From assembly GCA_021234155.1 (NCBI GenBank), contig JAJEKV010000077.1:3066472-3130471 (forward strand): a stretch of 64,000 nucleotides of DNA, in the 5' to 3' direction. Made by a program: the position numbers and the translations under genes. Below are positions 1 through 11,619 of the stretch, piece after piece. This stretch comes from Isoetes taiwanensis (lineage: Eukaryota; Streptophyta; Lycopodiopsida; Isoetales; Isoetaceae). Below the pieces are notes generated by a model that saw nothing but the letters and a program-made list of their open reading frames with translations, searched no databases and had not been told where the DNA came from. The first letter of the stretch is position 1, and the number at the start of each line of letters is the position of its first letter.

Positions 1-1409
1 GATGTATTTTTTGATGCTTTTCTCATGCTTTGTTGCCAAGTTTGTCAACCTCATTTACTGAGATGTCCGGGTCATGTAGCTATTTATGTTCTTATTTGCC
101 ACTTTAATACGGAATAATATTTGGATTCTCTTGGTTTATTTAATTAGTCAATTTAATGTGGATTAACGAGTGCATTCTTTCTTTGTGGCGGTTGCCGGCT
201 TAATTCCTCCTGCTCACATTCCTCTATTCTTTTCTTGGCTCCCCTTAGTTTTTTTCATCCCGCCTTCTACCATCTCTGCCTATGTTGCTATGTTTTAGGC
301 GTTTTGTACTTTCTGGTGCGCTCACTCTATATCTTATCTCCCTGCTTCCCCTTTGCCATTTGTCGCGGCGTTTTTGCTTCTCTCCACCAGCGGATATGTC
401 TTCCTCCCGATTAGCCACAGACCTCCGGCTGCGATATCCTTTTTCATCCCGGCTTTTCAATCTTCCCTCGCCCTCGGTTCTCCCCTTGCCATCTTTGGCT
501 TCGTCCGCGCATCTCGTCATACCCGCCCTCCTCGCACTTTTGCCTCTTCTTCCCCATCCGCGTCACGTTCCATGCATTGCCTCCGTTGCGCCCCTACGGC
601 CGCCTTTTAGTCCCAACTCGGGCCGCCCTCATTCTCCTTTCCTTGGCGGCTTTTTAGCATCTCCGAGGCCCTGGCTTTGGATTGGCCGCGACTTATCCCT
701 TCTCTCTCAGTACGTCCGAGGATTTTTATCCGTCGGTCAAGAGAGATCAGCTTGCCGGGGCCACACACCATTTGCCCGGTCACTATTCTTCGTTTTCTTG
801 ACCTCTCTCCTCGCATGCATTTCAAGGCGAACTCCTCGAGTCCTCAAGGGGCTTCTATCCTATATGCGACAGCTGTTTGTGGCGGTAAAGTGTTTGTTTC
901 GCTGACGCATGACCCCGCAGAGGGGACACATTCCGGCTGCCGCTCACAAGAAGATCTCGAGGGTTTTCCCGACAGCGTTTCAAGCAAGACACGGATGATG
1001 TACTGGGTTGGCCACACTGCCATGTGTCGTGATGACTCGAAGCCATCACCCTGAGGTTCCTGACGCTGGGCCTTTTAGATCTGCTCCTTCATTGGCTCAG
1101 CAATTTGGGTTTGGTGATTATGAAGTCCCTTTACCGTAATGGCATCGATCCGAGCGTTTGATCGGCATTCGAAGAAGGGCGAAGCCGCTATATGAGACGC
1201 CATTCCAGTTTGTAGCAGGTTATCGGCGTTCTTCTCACAGCAGCAGCAGTTCTCCATCTTTGCCTTTGACTCCCTCCTCACCCGCCCCATAGGTTGTTCC
1301 CAGGTTTTGTTACATTGTTTTGTTTCATTTAAGTTGTTGTTACACCTGCGGGTGCATGTTATTTTCCACCTTTGGAGGTCATGCGTTAACTTTATATATC
1401 TATTTTATC
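1..1409. other. Gene-poor, pyrimidine-rich stretch
   Basis: No recognisable gene. The plus strand is rich in C and T between about 190 and 700, which opens a 207-codon frame (282-905) and several overlapping frames of biased Ser/Leu/Pro/Arg composition. None shows a domain, and they overlap one another in different frames, as expected from composition alone. Confidence 0.5.
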
Positions 1410-1665
1410 GGTCCACCCATTGTGGTGATGCGTCTAGCGTATATATGTATTTTTTTTTTTCAGCCGGTCCACCCATGGGGTGATGCGCCGCTTTTTCATG
1501 TCTACATATATCTATTTTATCCGGTCCACCCTCGTTGATCTTGTTTGCTTATATATCTATATGTATATTTTTTCATCTGGACCACCCTTGGGGTGATGCG
1601 CTGCTGTTTTCATGTTGTTATGGTGTTATTCCAGTAGGTTGATCCACCTTCAGGCGATGCGGGTT
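1410..1665 (+). repeat. Degenerate 55-62 bp tandem repeat
   Basis: Five diverged units start near 1410, 1465, 1521, 1578 and 1640. Most carry the words GGTCCACCC and GGTGATGCG, separated by T-rich and TATATCTAT-like sequence. The units are eroded and no coding frame runs through them. Function unknown. Confidence 0.65.
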
Positions 1666-2114
1666 TATTAGATTTGTCACCACATGATCTACTCCACACC
1701 AGTCCTTTTGTACGTGGGTTGGTTCCATCGGATATTTTTGGGTCTAACCTATGGCGGGTGCTTGCTTATGGTTTTCTTCGGGTCCTTAGACATCTCGCGA
1801 CTCAAGTCCGCGGATCCAGCTCTAGCGTGCTCCTTGGCTATGGTTGCGGGCAGCTTATGAGGGGGTGGTGACGGTTTCTCATTAGGGGTTTTCCTCAAAA
1901 CCCGAAAAGGGCGGGTTTTTCATCCCGATGAGAAGGTGTCACCACTAGCCTCGCCTTTGTCTTGCCTATGTATTATATTTATGAGGGGGCTCGGCGTTGT
2001 TCCTATGGTCAGCCCCCAATCGACTACATTTTTGAACCGGCCAGAACTGGCTAGCGGATGAATGAAAAGCCCTACCTATCGGGCCGGTTTGGTGTGCATT
2101 GGAGTCCCTTACCA
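1666..2114. other. Unassigned intergenic stretch
   Basis: No gene seen. A short inverted motif, AACCCGAAAAGGGCGGGTT, lies near 1898-1916. The short frames present show no domain. Confidence 0.4.
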
Positions 2115-2335
2115 GAATAGATCTTATAGTTTCACCTTCAATTTTCCAATGCAATTTAAGGGGGTCACGTATGTATGCATACAAAAATAAAATTCTTCAA
2201 ACGTGTGAGCTGAGTAGGTTCTTCAAGTGATAGCCCATAGACCATTTGGATAAAGTAGCATTGTTTCAAAACTAAGAAACATTTGTAAAATAGTATTCTG
2301 AAGGAGCATCACACGAGAATGAACTTGCTATGGCA
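2115..2335 (+). repeat. Dispersed repeat, copy 1
   Basis: This segment aligns by eye with 6089-6312. Both begin with GAATAGATCTTATAG and both contain AAATTCTTCAAACRTGTGAG and GAAGGAGCATCACACGAGAA. They differ by scattered substitutions and small indels. It is non-coding and probably belongs to a larger unidentified element family. Confidence 0.75.
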
Positions 2336-2769
2336 GTCGTAGAGTTAAATGGCAAATCCCTTATGGGGACTCAAACATATTTGAAGATCAAATCTACAAA
2401 GATAAGAAAGGGGTAAAACTATTTTATCCTTCTTTAGGTGATTCCATCGCAGCACTGCCCTTGCAGAATTACCAACCCTTGGGAATGAGTTCCATTCTGG
2501 AGGCTCCGTTTCAGGTATTCGACAATGTCAGATACTTTTTGATGGGTCCTAGCCATTCGTCGGTTGGGATCATTTTGCCTTCCGGTGGAATTGCTCCGGA
2601 CAAATACAGCCAAACGGAATCACCAACATTTTAATTCGCGAGATGGAATCACTTATATTTTATCCCACTCGATGGAATCACAGCTTAATATTCTCCCCTA
2701 TAGAATCTTTAGTGGCATATTGCACTGGATAGAAAAACGTTTTCAATATTCTGCTTGATGGAATCACCA
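2336..2769 (+). other. Stretch with repeated GGAATCAC words
   Basis: No gene recognised. The word GGAATCAC recurs near 2620, 2644, 2673 and 2760, with related AGAATCT words between, giving a loose repeat of about 30-90 bp. The final copy (2761-2769) is also the left flank of the LINE that follows. Confidence 0.45.
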
Positions 2770-4336
2770 ATTTTCTGATTCTTTGCAACAGAATCTTCCT
2801 GTAGGTATACATATCTCTACTTACGATGCATGGGATGTTATAGTGGAAGGCCTGCGTGTAAGCATCTTTTTTGGTGGAATACAGCTAAACTTTCTCTAGC
2901 AGGGGAGGATAGTAGTTGCTAAGGTGGGTCTCGAACACTCATGTGTATATGGCATCCGCCCCGCTTGCCTCACAAACAAAGTTTCAAGAGGTTGTCGCGA
3001 ATTGTCCGTAACTTCATTTGGGCGTATTGAGACAGGATGTAGTTGTGAAGGTCACGTGGTCCACATGTATCAAACCAAAATTTGCCGGAGGTCTAGGTAT
3101 GATTGCCTTTCATTTACGGTAAAATTATGATATCTAAGTTCATTTGTCGCTACTTGGTGGGTACGGTACATTCGGGCGGAATGAGATTGGTTGCGCCAAG
3201 CACTTGGGCGCTGCATTCCTTTTGGGAAACCGGACACTTAGGGCGTTCTTCCTTGGTGTCTCTTTTTATAAACGGCCCATATCCGAATGCTTCCCCTTCT
3301 TGAAGGGATTGTTTGATTCGTGGGAGACAGTTAGGTGCTATTTAAGATTAATCCGTGTATGTCCACAAAAGTGTTTCTCTCGGTTGGCGGATTCCTCCTC
3401 GATAACCATGCCTCGTATGTACTGTGCATCCATTGACTCGGCGACGTTGGGCGTCTTTGGTATTCTCTACGCTTGGTGCTTGGTATGAGGCAGGACACTT
3501 GTTGACTTGGGATGCTTTTCAAACTAAGTTTATGCTATCTCGATGGGACGTAAGTCCGCGGGTAAAGCAAAATTGGCATTCCCGCTGGATGCTCCTTCAC
3601 AATCGGTTGATGTGCCTATTTGGACTGGTCCCCAAATTGTTAATGCACAACGTCTTGTGCATTCGTTATATCAAAAGATGGTTGATGTTGACATTGTCCC
3701 CCCTCGGGCTAGTTGGCAGCTCCGCATTTTCCCTCTTCCGTGGAAGCGTATGTGGTCCTGGGTCTGGAATAAATTGCTGCATCCCAAAGTTTCTACCTTA
3801 TGGTGGCAACTCCTTCACAGATGTCTGCGGGTTAATGTGCTGTTCATAAGTTTTATCCCCGCATTTCAGAACTCTGCCCACTGTGTAAGCGGCAAGTTGA
3901 GAGTATCGAGCACTGCTTTTTTCTATGTGACCAAGTTCAGCCAGTTTGGTCATGGTTACTATCTCTCTTCCATGTGGTCTTGACTAGCCAGCAGGTGCTT
4001 CTCGCCATTTATCCCTCCACTTGGAAAAGGCTGGTTGTTGTGGTCTATTTGGAAAAGAAGGCGAATGTATATCTTCAAGGGCTTATCAATTACTGTCAAC
4101 CAACTTCTTCACGAGGCGCAAGATAGATTGGTGAAGGCATACTTATGTTCTCGACTTGCTCACCCCGAAAAAACATTTGATTTTTGAGGAATATTTGGGT
4201 ATCTTATCTTATGCATAGACAGGTGGCTGCACTCAGTGGATTATCTTTGTCTGCTGAGATTTTATTCCTGTCTCTGCATCTATGTGTGTACTTCTTCTGG
4301 AATTTTGAATAAGAGTTTGTCGTCCTTAAAAAAAAA
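2770..4336 (+). mobile_element. 5'-truncated L1-type LINE, 3' end of ORF2
   Basis: Plus-strand frames, shifted by indels, read like the part of a plant L1 ORF2 that follows the reverse transcriptase. Near 2900 there is LSLAGRIVVAK, then a segment resembling KVxRNFIW, then a GGLGM-like motif near 3095. At 3725-3990 there is a zf-RVT-like zinc-binding tail: a W-x-W-x-K pattern, WWQLLHRCLRVN, a C-P-L-C pair and an H-C-F-F-L-C end. The element ends in an A9 run (4328-4336). GAATCACCA occurs on both sides (2761-2769 and 4337-4345) and may be the target duplication, although this word also recurs just upstream. Reverse transcriptase catalytic core and endonuclease are absent. Confidence 0.75.
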
Positions 4337-4345
4337 GAATCACCA

Positions 4346-6088
4346 TCATTTCATTGCATCGCTATTTCTACTTTATTTATTTTTGATATTTTAAATGAAC
4401 CTTATCGAAGGTTATTTCCGACGGATAGGATAACATTTTAAATTAAATTCCGAACGACAACCATTAACAACCATTAATGGATGTATATAGTACGATGACA
4501 AAAGGTATGATTACAAAAGCACGTGCCTCTTGTGATCTATCACGTCTAGCATTTAGTGTATGCCCAATTTCCTTCAGGACACATGTTTTGTAGTGAATCG
4601 GTCTGAAGAAATCACTTTACATTAGCACAAAAAAAATTCTTTCTCCAAGGCATTCAAATTTCTCTCTCATAGGTTTCGTTCCGGCGCTTGGGTTTATCCA
4701 TTGCACTATTGCTATCTTGTCTTTTTGCTGCTTTTAATCCCTCTCCAGGTAAAGCAGAGCATCAGAACCTTTGTAAATGAAAATTTCCGGATGGAAGAAT
4801 CAACAGGTTCGGCCTTCAAGTTCGTTGTCCGCACTACCTTGGCCGGCCATAGTCCTGATTTGGAGCTGGACTCCTTTCCAACTATTCTTGCAAGGAACAA
4901 GTCTTTTGTTGTGTATTGATAATTTCATATATGTTCCAACGAAGTATATTGCTTGGGATTCTCAGCTATTCCCCAATAGTGGGGATAACTCAGTAGCTAA
5001 CTCTCCGCCGGTTTAATCGAAGCTAGCAAAGAATAGAGAGTGAACAAAGAAGCAGAAGTTAGCTTCGAGGTGGAGATCGATTACTGTCAGGATGCAGTGG
5101 AAAACCCTCCTTAGGAGAATGTCGGCGCCATGGAAAAAATTCCCAATTGGCATTTTGATTAGGAAGATGGGCGGTGGTACTACAGCTTCGACAATTGTGG
5201 ATGTAGTTACTGGAGATCCATAGGCTTGCCAAGCATGGCATGACTAAAGAATACAAGCTGCCTCTGCACCACGCAGTAGGGAACGAAGGGCTCTCGAATT
5301 GCCTAAAAAGAGAAGAAATTTTCAGTGATAAATTTAGAGTGTAGTGCGGATGAGTCTGAAAGAAAAGCCCTCGAAACTGCCTTTTTCATTACGAGCTGCC
5401 TTCAGATGGTCTTTATTTTATTTGTCTTGTTTGTAGCGTCATTGACTAACTTGATTATGTCTTTTGCAGTCCTTCTCCCGACCAGATAATACATGCTCGG
5501 AAGCAATGAAAAACGTTGTTCATTGAAGAAAGGAGATGAGTGCGCTCCACATGACATTAGCATTAGGTGGTCAATGTGTGAAGAAGGTGTAATCGTTGTG
5601 ACAGCACGTCCGCACTGGTCTCTTCATCCACTGTAATATACATTGTAATGAACCCATTTATAAATATGAATTCTTAATTTTTATTGGAGTTTGTGATTTC
5701 GCGTCTATGCATCTAAGAAAAAAAAAATGTCTTGGTAAAGGCATTCACTCTCACACAAAAAACCTCTTATTTTTAATGACTTGACTCGGCATCTGTGAAA
5801 AAAGTGGTGAAATGCCTTTGTGAAGGGACTGAATCTCACACAAAACACTCGGCTTTTCAAAAACTAATTAGCCAAAAAAATGCTTTGCATGTCGTTTTCG
5901 TTTGAAATAAGAGGGTTCCAAAAAAAATGGGATGAGATCCACTTTAATTAAATGTAACATATATGTTACATTTTTGTTATGATCGGGGAGCATAGATTCA
6001 TGCTTCCACTAAATGATTTTTTTTTTTTTTTGGGGGGGCCGAATAGAAGAGAAATAAATCAGCTAAAAATGCGAACAGTTAAAAAGAA
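4346..6088. other. Unassigned low-copy stretch
   Basis: No confident gene. A 72-codon plus frame at 4701-4919 and a shifted frame around 5040-5330 look slightly gene-like, but I recognise no family. There are homopolymer A and T runs near 4630, 5720 and 6018 and a 7-base G run near 6031. Confidence 0.35.
5950..5973. repeat. Perfect 24-bp AT-rich palindrome
   Basis: The segment is its own reverse complement. The half-site is AAATGTAACATA and the centre is ATAT. Symmetry stops exactly at both edges. It could extrude a cruciform or bind a dimeric protein, but no neighbouring gene supports a regulatory role. Confidence 0.7.
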
Positions 6089-6312
6089 TAGATCTTATAG
6101 GTTCGGCTTTCTATTTGCTGATGCAATTCAAGGGGATCCAATATGTATGCATGTGGGGATAAAATTCTTCAAACATGTGAGATGAGTAGGGCCTTCAAGT
6201 GATAGCACATGGGTCATTTGAGCAAAGCGACGGTGTTCTGTTGCCGACAATCAATTGTTAAATAATATTCTGAAGGAGCATCACACGAGAATGAACTTAC
6301 TATAGCAATTTC
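6089..6312 (+). repeat. Dispersed repeat, copy 2
   Basis: Partner of 2115-2335 in the same orientation. The best-preserved part is the last 40 bases around GAAGGAGCATCACACGAGAA. The 3.97-kb spacing and the LINE insertion between the copies show that they are separate copies and not a recent tandem duplication. Confidence 0.75.
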
Positions 6313-6876
6313 TATCTAAATACATGTTGCCAATCAGTAGGGAATTTGCGCCCGACCTGTTTTTCAGATTATTGAATCACAGAATTTGACAAGCATGGGA
6401 TAGTATTTAAGATTTAAGCTGGATATAAACAAAAGGTTTAAGGTAGGCTCAAAGAATGGATTGTATTACAAATAAGAACATTCTAAGATTGTATATGCAT
6501 ATTGAGACTTAATAAAATACACAGAATCCTACTCCAAAGAAAAAGTAAGAGACTACGATATTAAAAGGTTGGATTTAAGCAGAGGGAATAAAGCATATAT
6601 GGAATTGCGATTGCCCTTGCATACCCACATTCCTTTTCCCCTAGCTTAGCCCACCTTAGCTTTTGAGTTTGTGAACTGATTTCATGACCTAAAGATGAAA
6701 TCACCCTTTTGTCTGCGTGGATGAGAGGGAAAGTGAAAGTGATCAAACTATTTGTAAGGAAAATAGGTCATCCCTTGGAATTATTATTCTAAAATAGCAG
6801 ATTTATGTTATGAATTCTACCTCTACTAGTTTAAATGGTGGTAGGGACCAAATTTGAGGATCTTAAGTATATGAGC
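6313..6876. other. Unassigned stretch
   Basis: AT-rich DNA with no domain-bearing frame on either strand. Confidence 0.4.
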
Positions 6877-6965
6877 GTCACTTTAGGGTGACATTCCGGA
6901 GGAAAAAGTGCGACGCCCGTTAGGGGGAGGCACTTTTGACTCTCAAATGTCACCCTAAAAGTGAC
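6877..6965. repeat. Inverted repeat with 19-20 bp arms
   Basis: The left arm GTCACTTTAGGGTGACATT (6877-6895) and the right arm at 6946-6965 are reverse complements apart from one extra A. The loop is about 50 bases. Downstream (7080-7135), AATAGTAAAAGGTRGACC is repeated twice. This may be the end of a small transposon or a hairpin. No target duplication was identified. Confidence 0.7.
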
Positions 6966-9049
6966 ATTGCCGCAACGCGGAAAACAGGGGTAAGTGAGAT
7001 TCCGAGGGTAGAAAAAGGCGAATGTCGGTGAAAAATGCGCAATGCCCAAAAAGAAAAGGTAGAATGTCGGGTGAAAACAGAAGAATGAATAGTAAAAGGT
7101 AGACCATGAATAGTAAAAGGTGGACCGTCGTGATAACAAAATTCGTCCAACATTCATTAAAAGAAAAGGTGCCACGTGTCAAGACGCCATCGGCTATGAA
7201 AGAGAATCTCACCAACCTCGCTTTTACGTAAGAAAGAAGTCTTTTTGATTGGTTATTAAGAATCTAGTATTCTCTCTTAGTAGAGGGAAATACAATCCAT
7301 AGGAAAAAGAGGAAATGTCTTAATAAAATTTGTCACAAAAAAAATTCTAAATCCCTTTAAGATTTTGTCCTTTGGTAATTAATATTTCATAATAAATGCT
7401 AAAGTTGAAGTTGAAAACCTTCATAATCATGTTTCTCCAGCTTCAATAAAGTAAAAACATGAAGCAGTTGACTAGAAAACGAGGTGGTTGCATGTGCAAA
7501 TAATCGACAATGATTTGTTGTCCTCGATACAACACTTATCATTATGTATACATATTTCGAGCATCCATCGAAGTTTTTTTCAGAAACTAACTAGATTGCA
7601 TAAATGCATGGCATATTCAAATTTTTTGAACTGAATTGAATTGGTTTTTAACGTCCCTTGAGACTAAAGATCTAGGGTACCCAACAATGGATGCAATAAG
7701 CTCGCATTGCTAGCTAGGATTAAAAGCCTTTTCTCTGAAGAGGTTTCGAGGGCAAAACCTTGATCTAATGAGACATTTCAGACGATGCGGGGCCAAGAAA
7801 TTTGCGTAGTTCTCTGTTATAGTCGTAAATGCTAGACAAGTTTGGAGTGTATGTTGTTCATCTTCTAGGCTTCTTAGCTAACAACAATCACATGTTCTAG
7901 GCGCCGTTAGATCATCGATCAACTTGTATATCTCAATTCTGATTGGTGCATGCCTTCGCAAATAATTCCAATGCCTTGATACTTTTTCATAATTAGGTGT
8001 GCCAATACGTATGCTTATAGTCGAGGGGTTAATTTAGTCTCCATAATGAGTTGTCTTTAATGTTTCCATAAGAAAACATCTCCCATAATACATCAAATAA
8101 AAAATTTCAACTTTTTTTTTTTTTTTCGAGAAAAGCGGGACAACATTTTCACTTTCTTATTTTTTTCAAATCTAAAACACAACCCCTCTATATCTTTCAC
8201 AAAACAAAATCCAAGGGGAGTCACTTAGAAGACTTCCACAAACCACGTACATGGTTGGGAGGGCTTGGTACCTCCTAGTATAATGTAAGGGAAAAATATA
8301 TATCTTTTCTAGATTTTTCTTACATGAACGGGAGGGGCTAGGTTTGTTTTTTTCTCGGAGGGACAAATTGTATCATACAAGGAGGGTCCAGTCGCACATG
8401 AGATTGGATTTTTATATCTTGGATGCTTTAGTTTTATAGATACATAGATATGTACTACACTGAGATTAAAAAAGCTTGCATAGCATCCTTAATTTTGTTG
8501 CCAAGATTCTGTCCCTAGTTTAGAAAATGGAATTAGGTTAAATCTTTGAATGTTGTTGCCAAGATTCTGCCTCTGGTTTAGGAAATGCCATTGCTATATT
8601 TTGTTAAATGGATTGTGTGCCTCTGATATGCCAATATTGTTAATTGAATAAACAATAAACATACTGTACAGGAGGGGTTTCCAAAGAAACAATTGATGTA
8701 TAAAGTGCGGAGGGCTTATATATGCAGTGATTTTCAAATACCGTAGGTACGAGGTGTTTAACTACAAAATAATGAAGTCGCATTTAATTAAAGTGGGTCA
8801 AATCTCGACGTTTGGGACTCAAACTGAAAATGGGACTCATACTAAAGAAAAAAAAATTGAATTGAATGCTTGAATAGAATTACACATCATACACCAAGAA
8901 CTAGGTCACTTGTTTTCCTCATAAATTTTACAAACCACGTGTTGAGAAAGTTTTCAAGCTTCTCAATATTATCTACCCTCATACAGTGCTATAGCATGGA
9001 GGTTGCTCAGGGCTTTGTCCATCTCCCTTTTTGGGATCTTGTGTGTCTT
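6966..9049. other. Unassigned gene-poor stretch
   Basis: AT-rich sequence with T runs near 8110 and a near-duplicate phrase, GTTGCCAAGATTCTG, at about 8500 and 8554. The frames at 6831-7215 are shadows of the short repeats there. No gene recognised. Confidence 0.4.
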
Positions 9050-11614
9050 GTCCTTTGAAATGTGACAAGTTGGATATGACCATACCACACACTCCATCAA
9101 TTCCCTCCTTTGAGGATCAGCATGATTTGCCCTTCACTTCTTCTCCCAGCAGTCGGTGTATTGCTCCTTCAATTTGCCCTTCTTATGTCTTCCAATGGGC
9201 TCCTAATATTGAATTTGGAATCCAGGACGCAACTCCTCTCCATCAGCCATGGTGGTGGTTACATCAGAGAGTGCCACCCCTAACCATATTGGACAATCCT
9301 CATCGTTAGGCCTTACTAGCATAAAGTATCCTTCCTTGATGTCCTCAAGAGGATCTCACTCAAAGTTCAAAACCACTTCGGCTTTGAGGCCTTACTTCCC
9401 ACAAACCACTTGGAGCCATTGTTAGGACCCAAGTCAACTTTCTTAGATGTGCTTGCTCCATGAGAACCCTCCCATCTAGACTCGGGTACGAACCCATCTC
9501 TCGGCCCCCCCCCCCCCCTCCCCAGCTATTCTGTTTCTAAGCATGTCACAACTTTCTCCCAATAATTGATTAGGAGTCCATGTGATTTTTCTTCAGGGTG
9601 GAGGTGTGTTTTGCATTTCAGACATCATCCCAGTGCGTTATATAATCCTTGATGCCCTTCACTAGCTGGCTAGAGTCTTTAACAGTCTTGAAGGGAGGAA
9701 GTGGTTTTGGCTGCCCTCTAGGAATAAGAACTTCACATGTAGCCCCCCTTTGTCACAACTCGATTCCTTGTATAGGCATCCACAACTTGTCACCTGGTCT
9801 TCACTTATATTACATGATCGGTATTCCATCCCTAACCCAAAAGTTGAACTGAAGTGGCTTTGTGTGTCCTGTCAACTGATTCTTAACATCTAGCAAGTAT
9901 CCCTCGACAAATGATTTCTAATCTGCAACCTCATCCATCAAGAAAGCCATTGGGTTGGGGTCAATGCAGCTCTCAAACACATCCATTAGTTCAGGGAGAC
10001 TAGTCACATTTTCTCTCTTGAGCTTAGTAGAGAAAGTTCCGAAGAATGCATCTATATCATCATGCGTATGCCCAACCATCATGAACCCCACCTTCACAAT
10101 CTTGAATACTCCCAGTGCTGTCAAGTATGACATTGCCCCAAACATCCATCTATTCTTGTTTTCTTTCCAACAGTTGTCCAATTGAACACATACCTCCTCT
10201 GCAGTTGTTTCTCAAGTAAGGGGAACTCATCCCAAGTCCTCCTTGATTCTTTCGACACCTTGGATGTGAGCTCTTTTATCTGCCTTTGGTAACAGAGCAG
10301 TTGATCGTCCATCAAAGCCTCAAAAATGGGGGCCGAGGGAGAATACCTCCTCCCTTCTATCAATCCTCTCTCTAGTGTTCTCAAGCACTTGAAAATAGAA
10401 CTCACATGGAAATTTGGATCATCCCTCCATAGATCAACCACAAAATGACCATAGGTGCCAGTTCCATGCCCATGTGTCAAGACACCCGCCATACTTACTT
10501 TCACCTGAAAAGCGTTTTGACAATGCTTGGGCAAAGGATCTAGCTTTGGCAAGAAAGTCTTGTGTTGGTCCATCTTATCATGAATTATACACAAAAATCT
10601 GTCCGGTTGCATCTGGGAAAATGTTCTCCATTGCTAGTACAGCTGTCGACACGTTATTTGGTCCCTTTGGTGATCTGCAAATTGCTCCCTGATTGCCATT
10701 CTTTCTTTCTCTATTGCAGTCGATGCAAGTGTATCCTTCAATTGAATACAAGTGTTGCACTTTGAGAACGGCATGTGTTGCAAGGACACACGTCTGAGAA
10801 GTGAGTTTTCCATAACTTGCTAAAATGTGATTGAGAAAGAGGCCGACCTCCAGTAGTTTCTAGAATGGAGTTGACCTCTTTCAGGCACTCTTTCTGGATG
10901 TAATATTGTGGCAACACCCTTTGGACCACTCGTACACCGTGCTCGTTCACCTTCGACTTATGCGGCATAGATTGAGACATGTATCTCACAAAATTCTTGA
11001 AGACTTCAATGGCCTTCAAAGTGTTTGCTCTAGGTTTCAAAGTCAGTGCATTACCATGCTGGAACAACCTGTGCCCTTTTCTGACCTGCTCCCAGTATCC
11101 GTAAAATGAAGACTTTCTCACGCTAAGAATCCATCTCAATGTTCTCATACATACCTTCAGACCCCTCAATTGATAAAGTAACCTTCCTGTGTTTTCATCA
11201 TAGCTGGAATTTCTATACAAGGAGTAGATGAAATTAATTCTATCTTTCTGAAGCTGTTTAAAGTATTGGGACCTTATCTCCATAAGGTCATCCACACTAT
11301 ACTGGACTGTGCAATTTAGAGTGCAACACTCTTGTCCCCTTATTGCTTCTAGGTTTTCTTTGGTTGGGCCATACTTTCCATCCTTTCTAAATATCTGTCA
11401 CTTCTAGCCCTCTTGGGCACCCTTGGCAGCCTTTTATGAAAAATGTAGCGCCTCTTCCTGGTGATCAAAGGATGCGCATCCACCACCAAACCTTGGGGTA
11501 TCTACTTCAGTTGGGCCTTCCAGGTTCTCACCATTCTTGTGTGTAATATATCTAATTGGCCATCTTAACTAAGTTTGGGACTCCAACAACCCAGAGCACA
11601 CAATGCAGTCACTA
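9050..11614 (-). pseudogene. DUF7869-like transposase-like gene, main part, broken
   Basis: Read on the minus strand, this is the larger downstream part of a multi-domain gene. Near 11300-11330 there is an ECC-x3-NC motif. An upstream helical/zinc-like region follows (frame 11295-10738, ending HFSDVCPCNTC), then a core with HDKMDQHKT (about 10570), TVTGMLTHGHG-like spacing, QLDNCWKENKN (about 10160) and VGHTHDDIDAFFG (about 10060). Near 9330-9150 is a C-terminal segment with VRPNDEDCPIWLG. From memory this order matches DUF7869-type proteins. The spaced HDKMD, DN and HDDID acids suggest an RNase H-fold (DDE-like) nuclease; that role is inference. Stops and frameshifts break it throughout, and a retrotransposon at 11620 cuts off its upstream end, which continues at 37615. 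Confidence 0.75.
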
Positions 11615-11619
11615 GAGCT
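11615..11619. repeat. Target-site duplication GAGCT, left
   Basis: GAGCT lies immediately before the TGTGACG start of the left LTR. The same five bases follow the CGTCACA end of the right LTR at 37615-37619. A 5-bp duplication is usual for LTR retrotransposon integration. Confidence 0.9.

Noticed and set aside
282-905. 207-codon plus-strand frame, the longest at the left end
   Set aside because: Composition is that of a pyrimidine-rich tract (Ser/Leu/Pro/Arg), several other frames overlap it, and no domain, signal or repeat supports translation.
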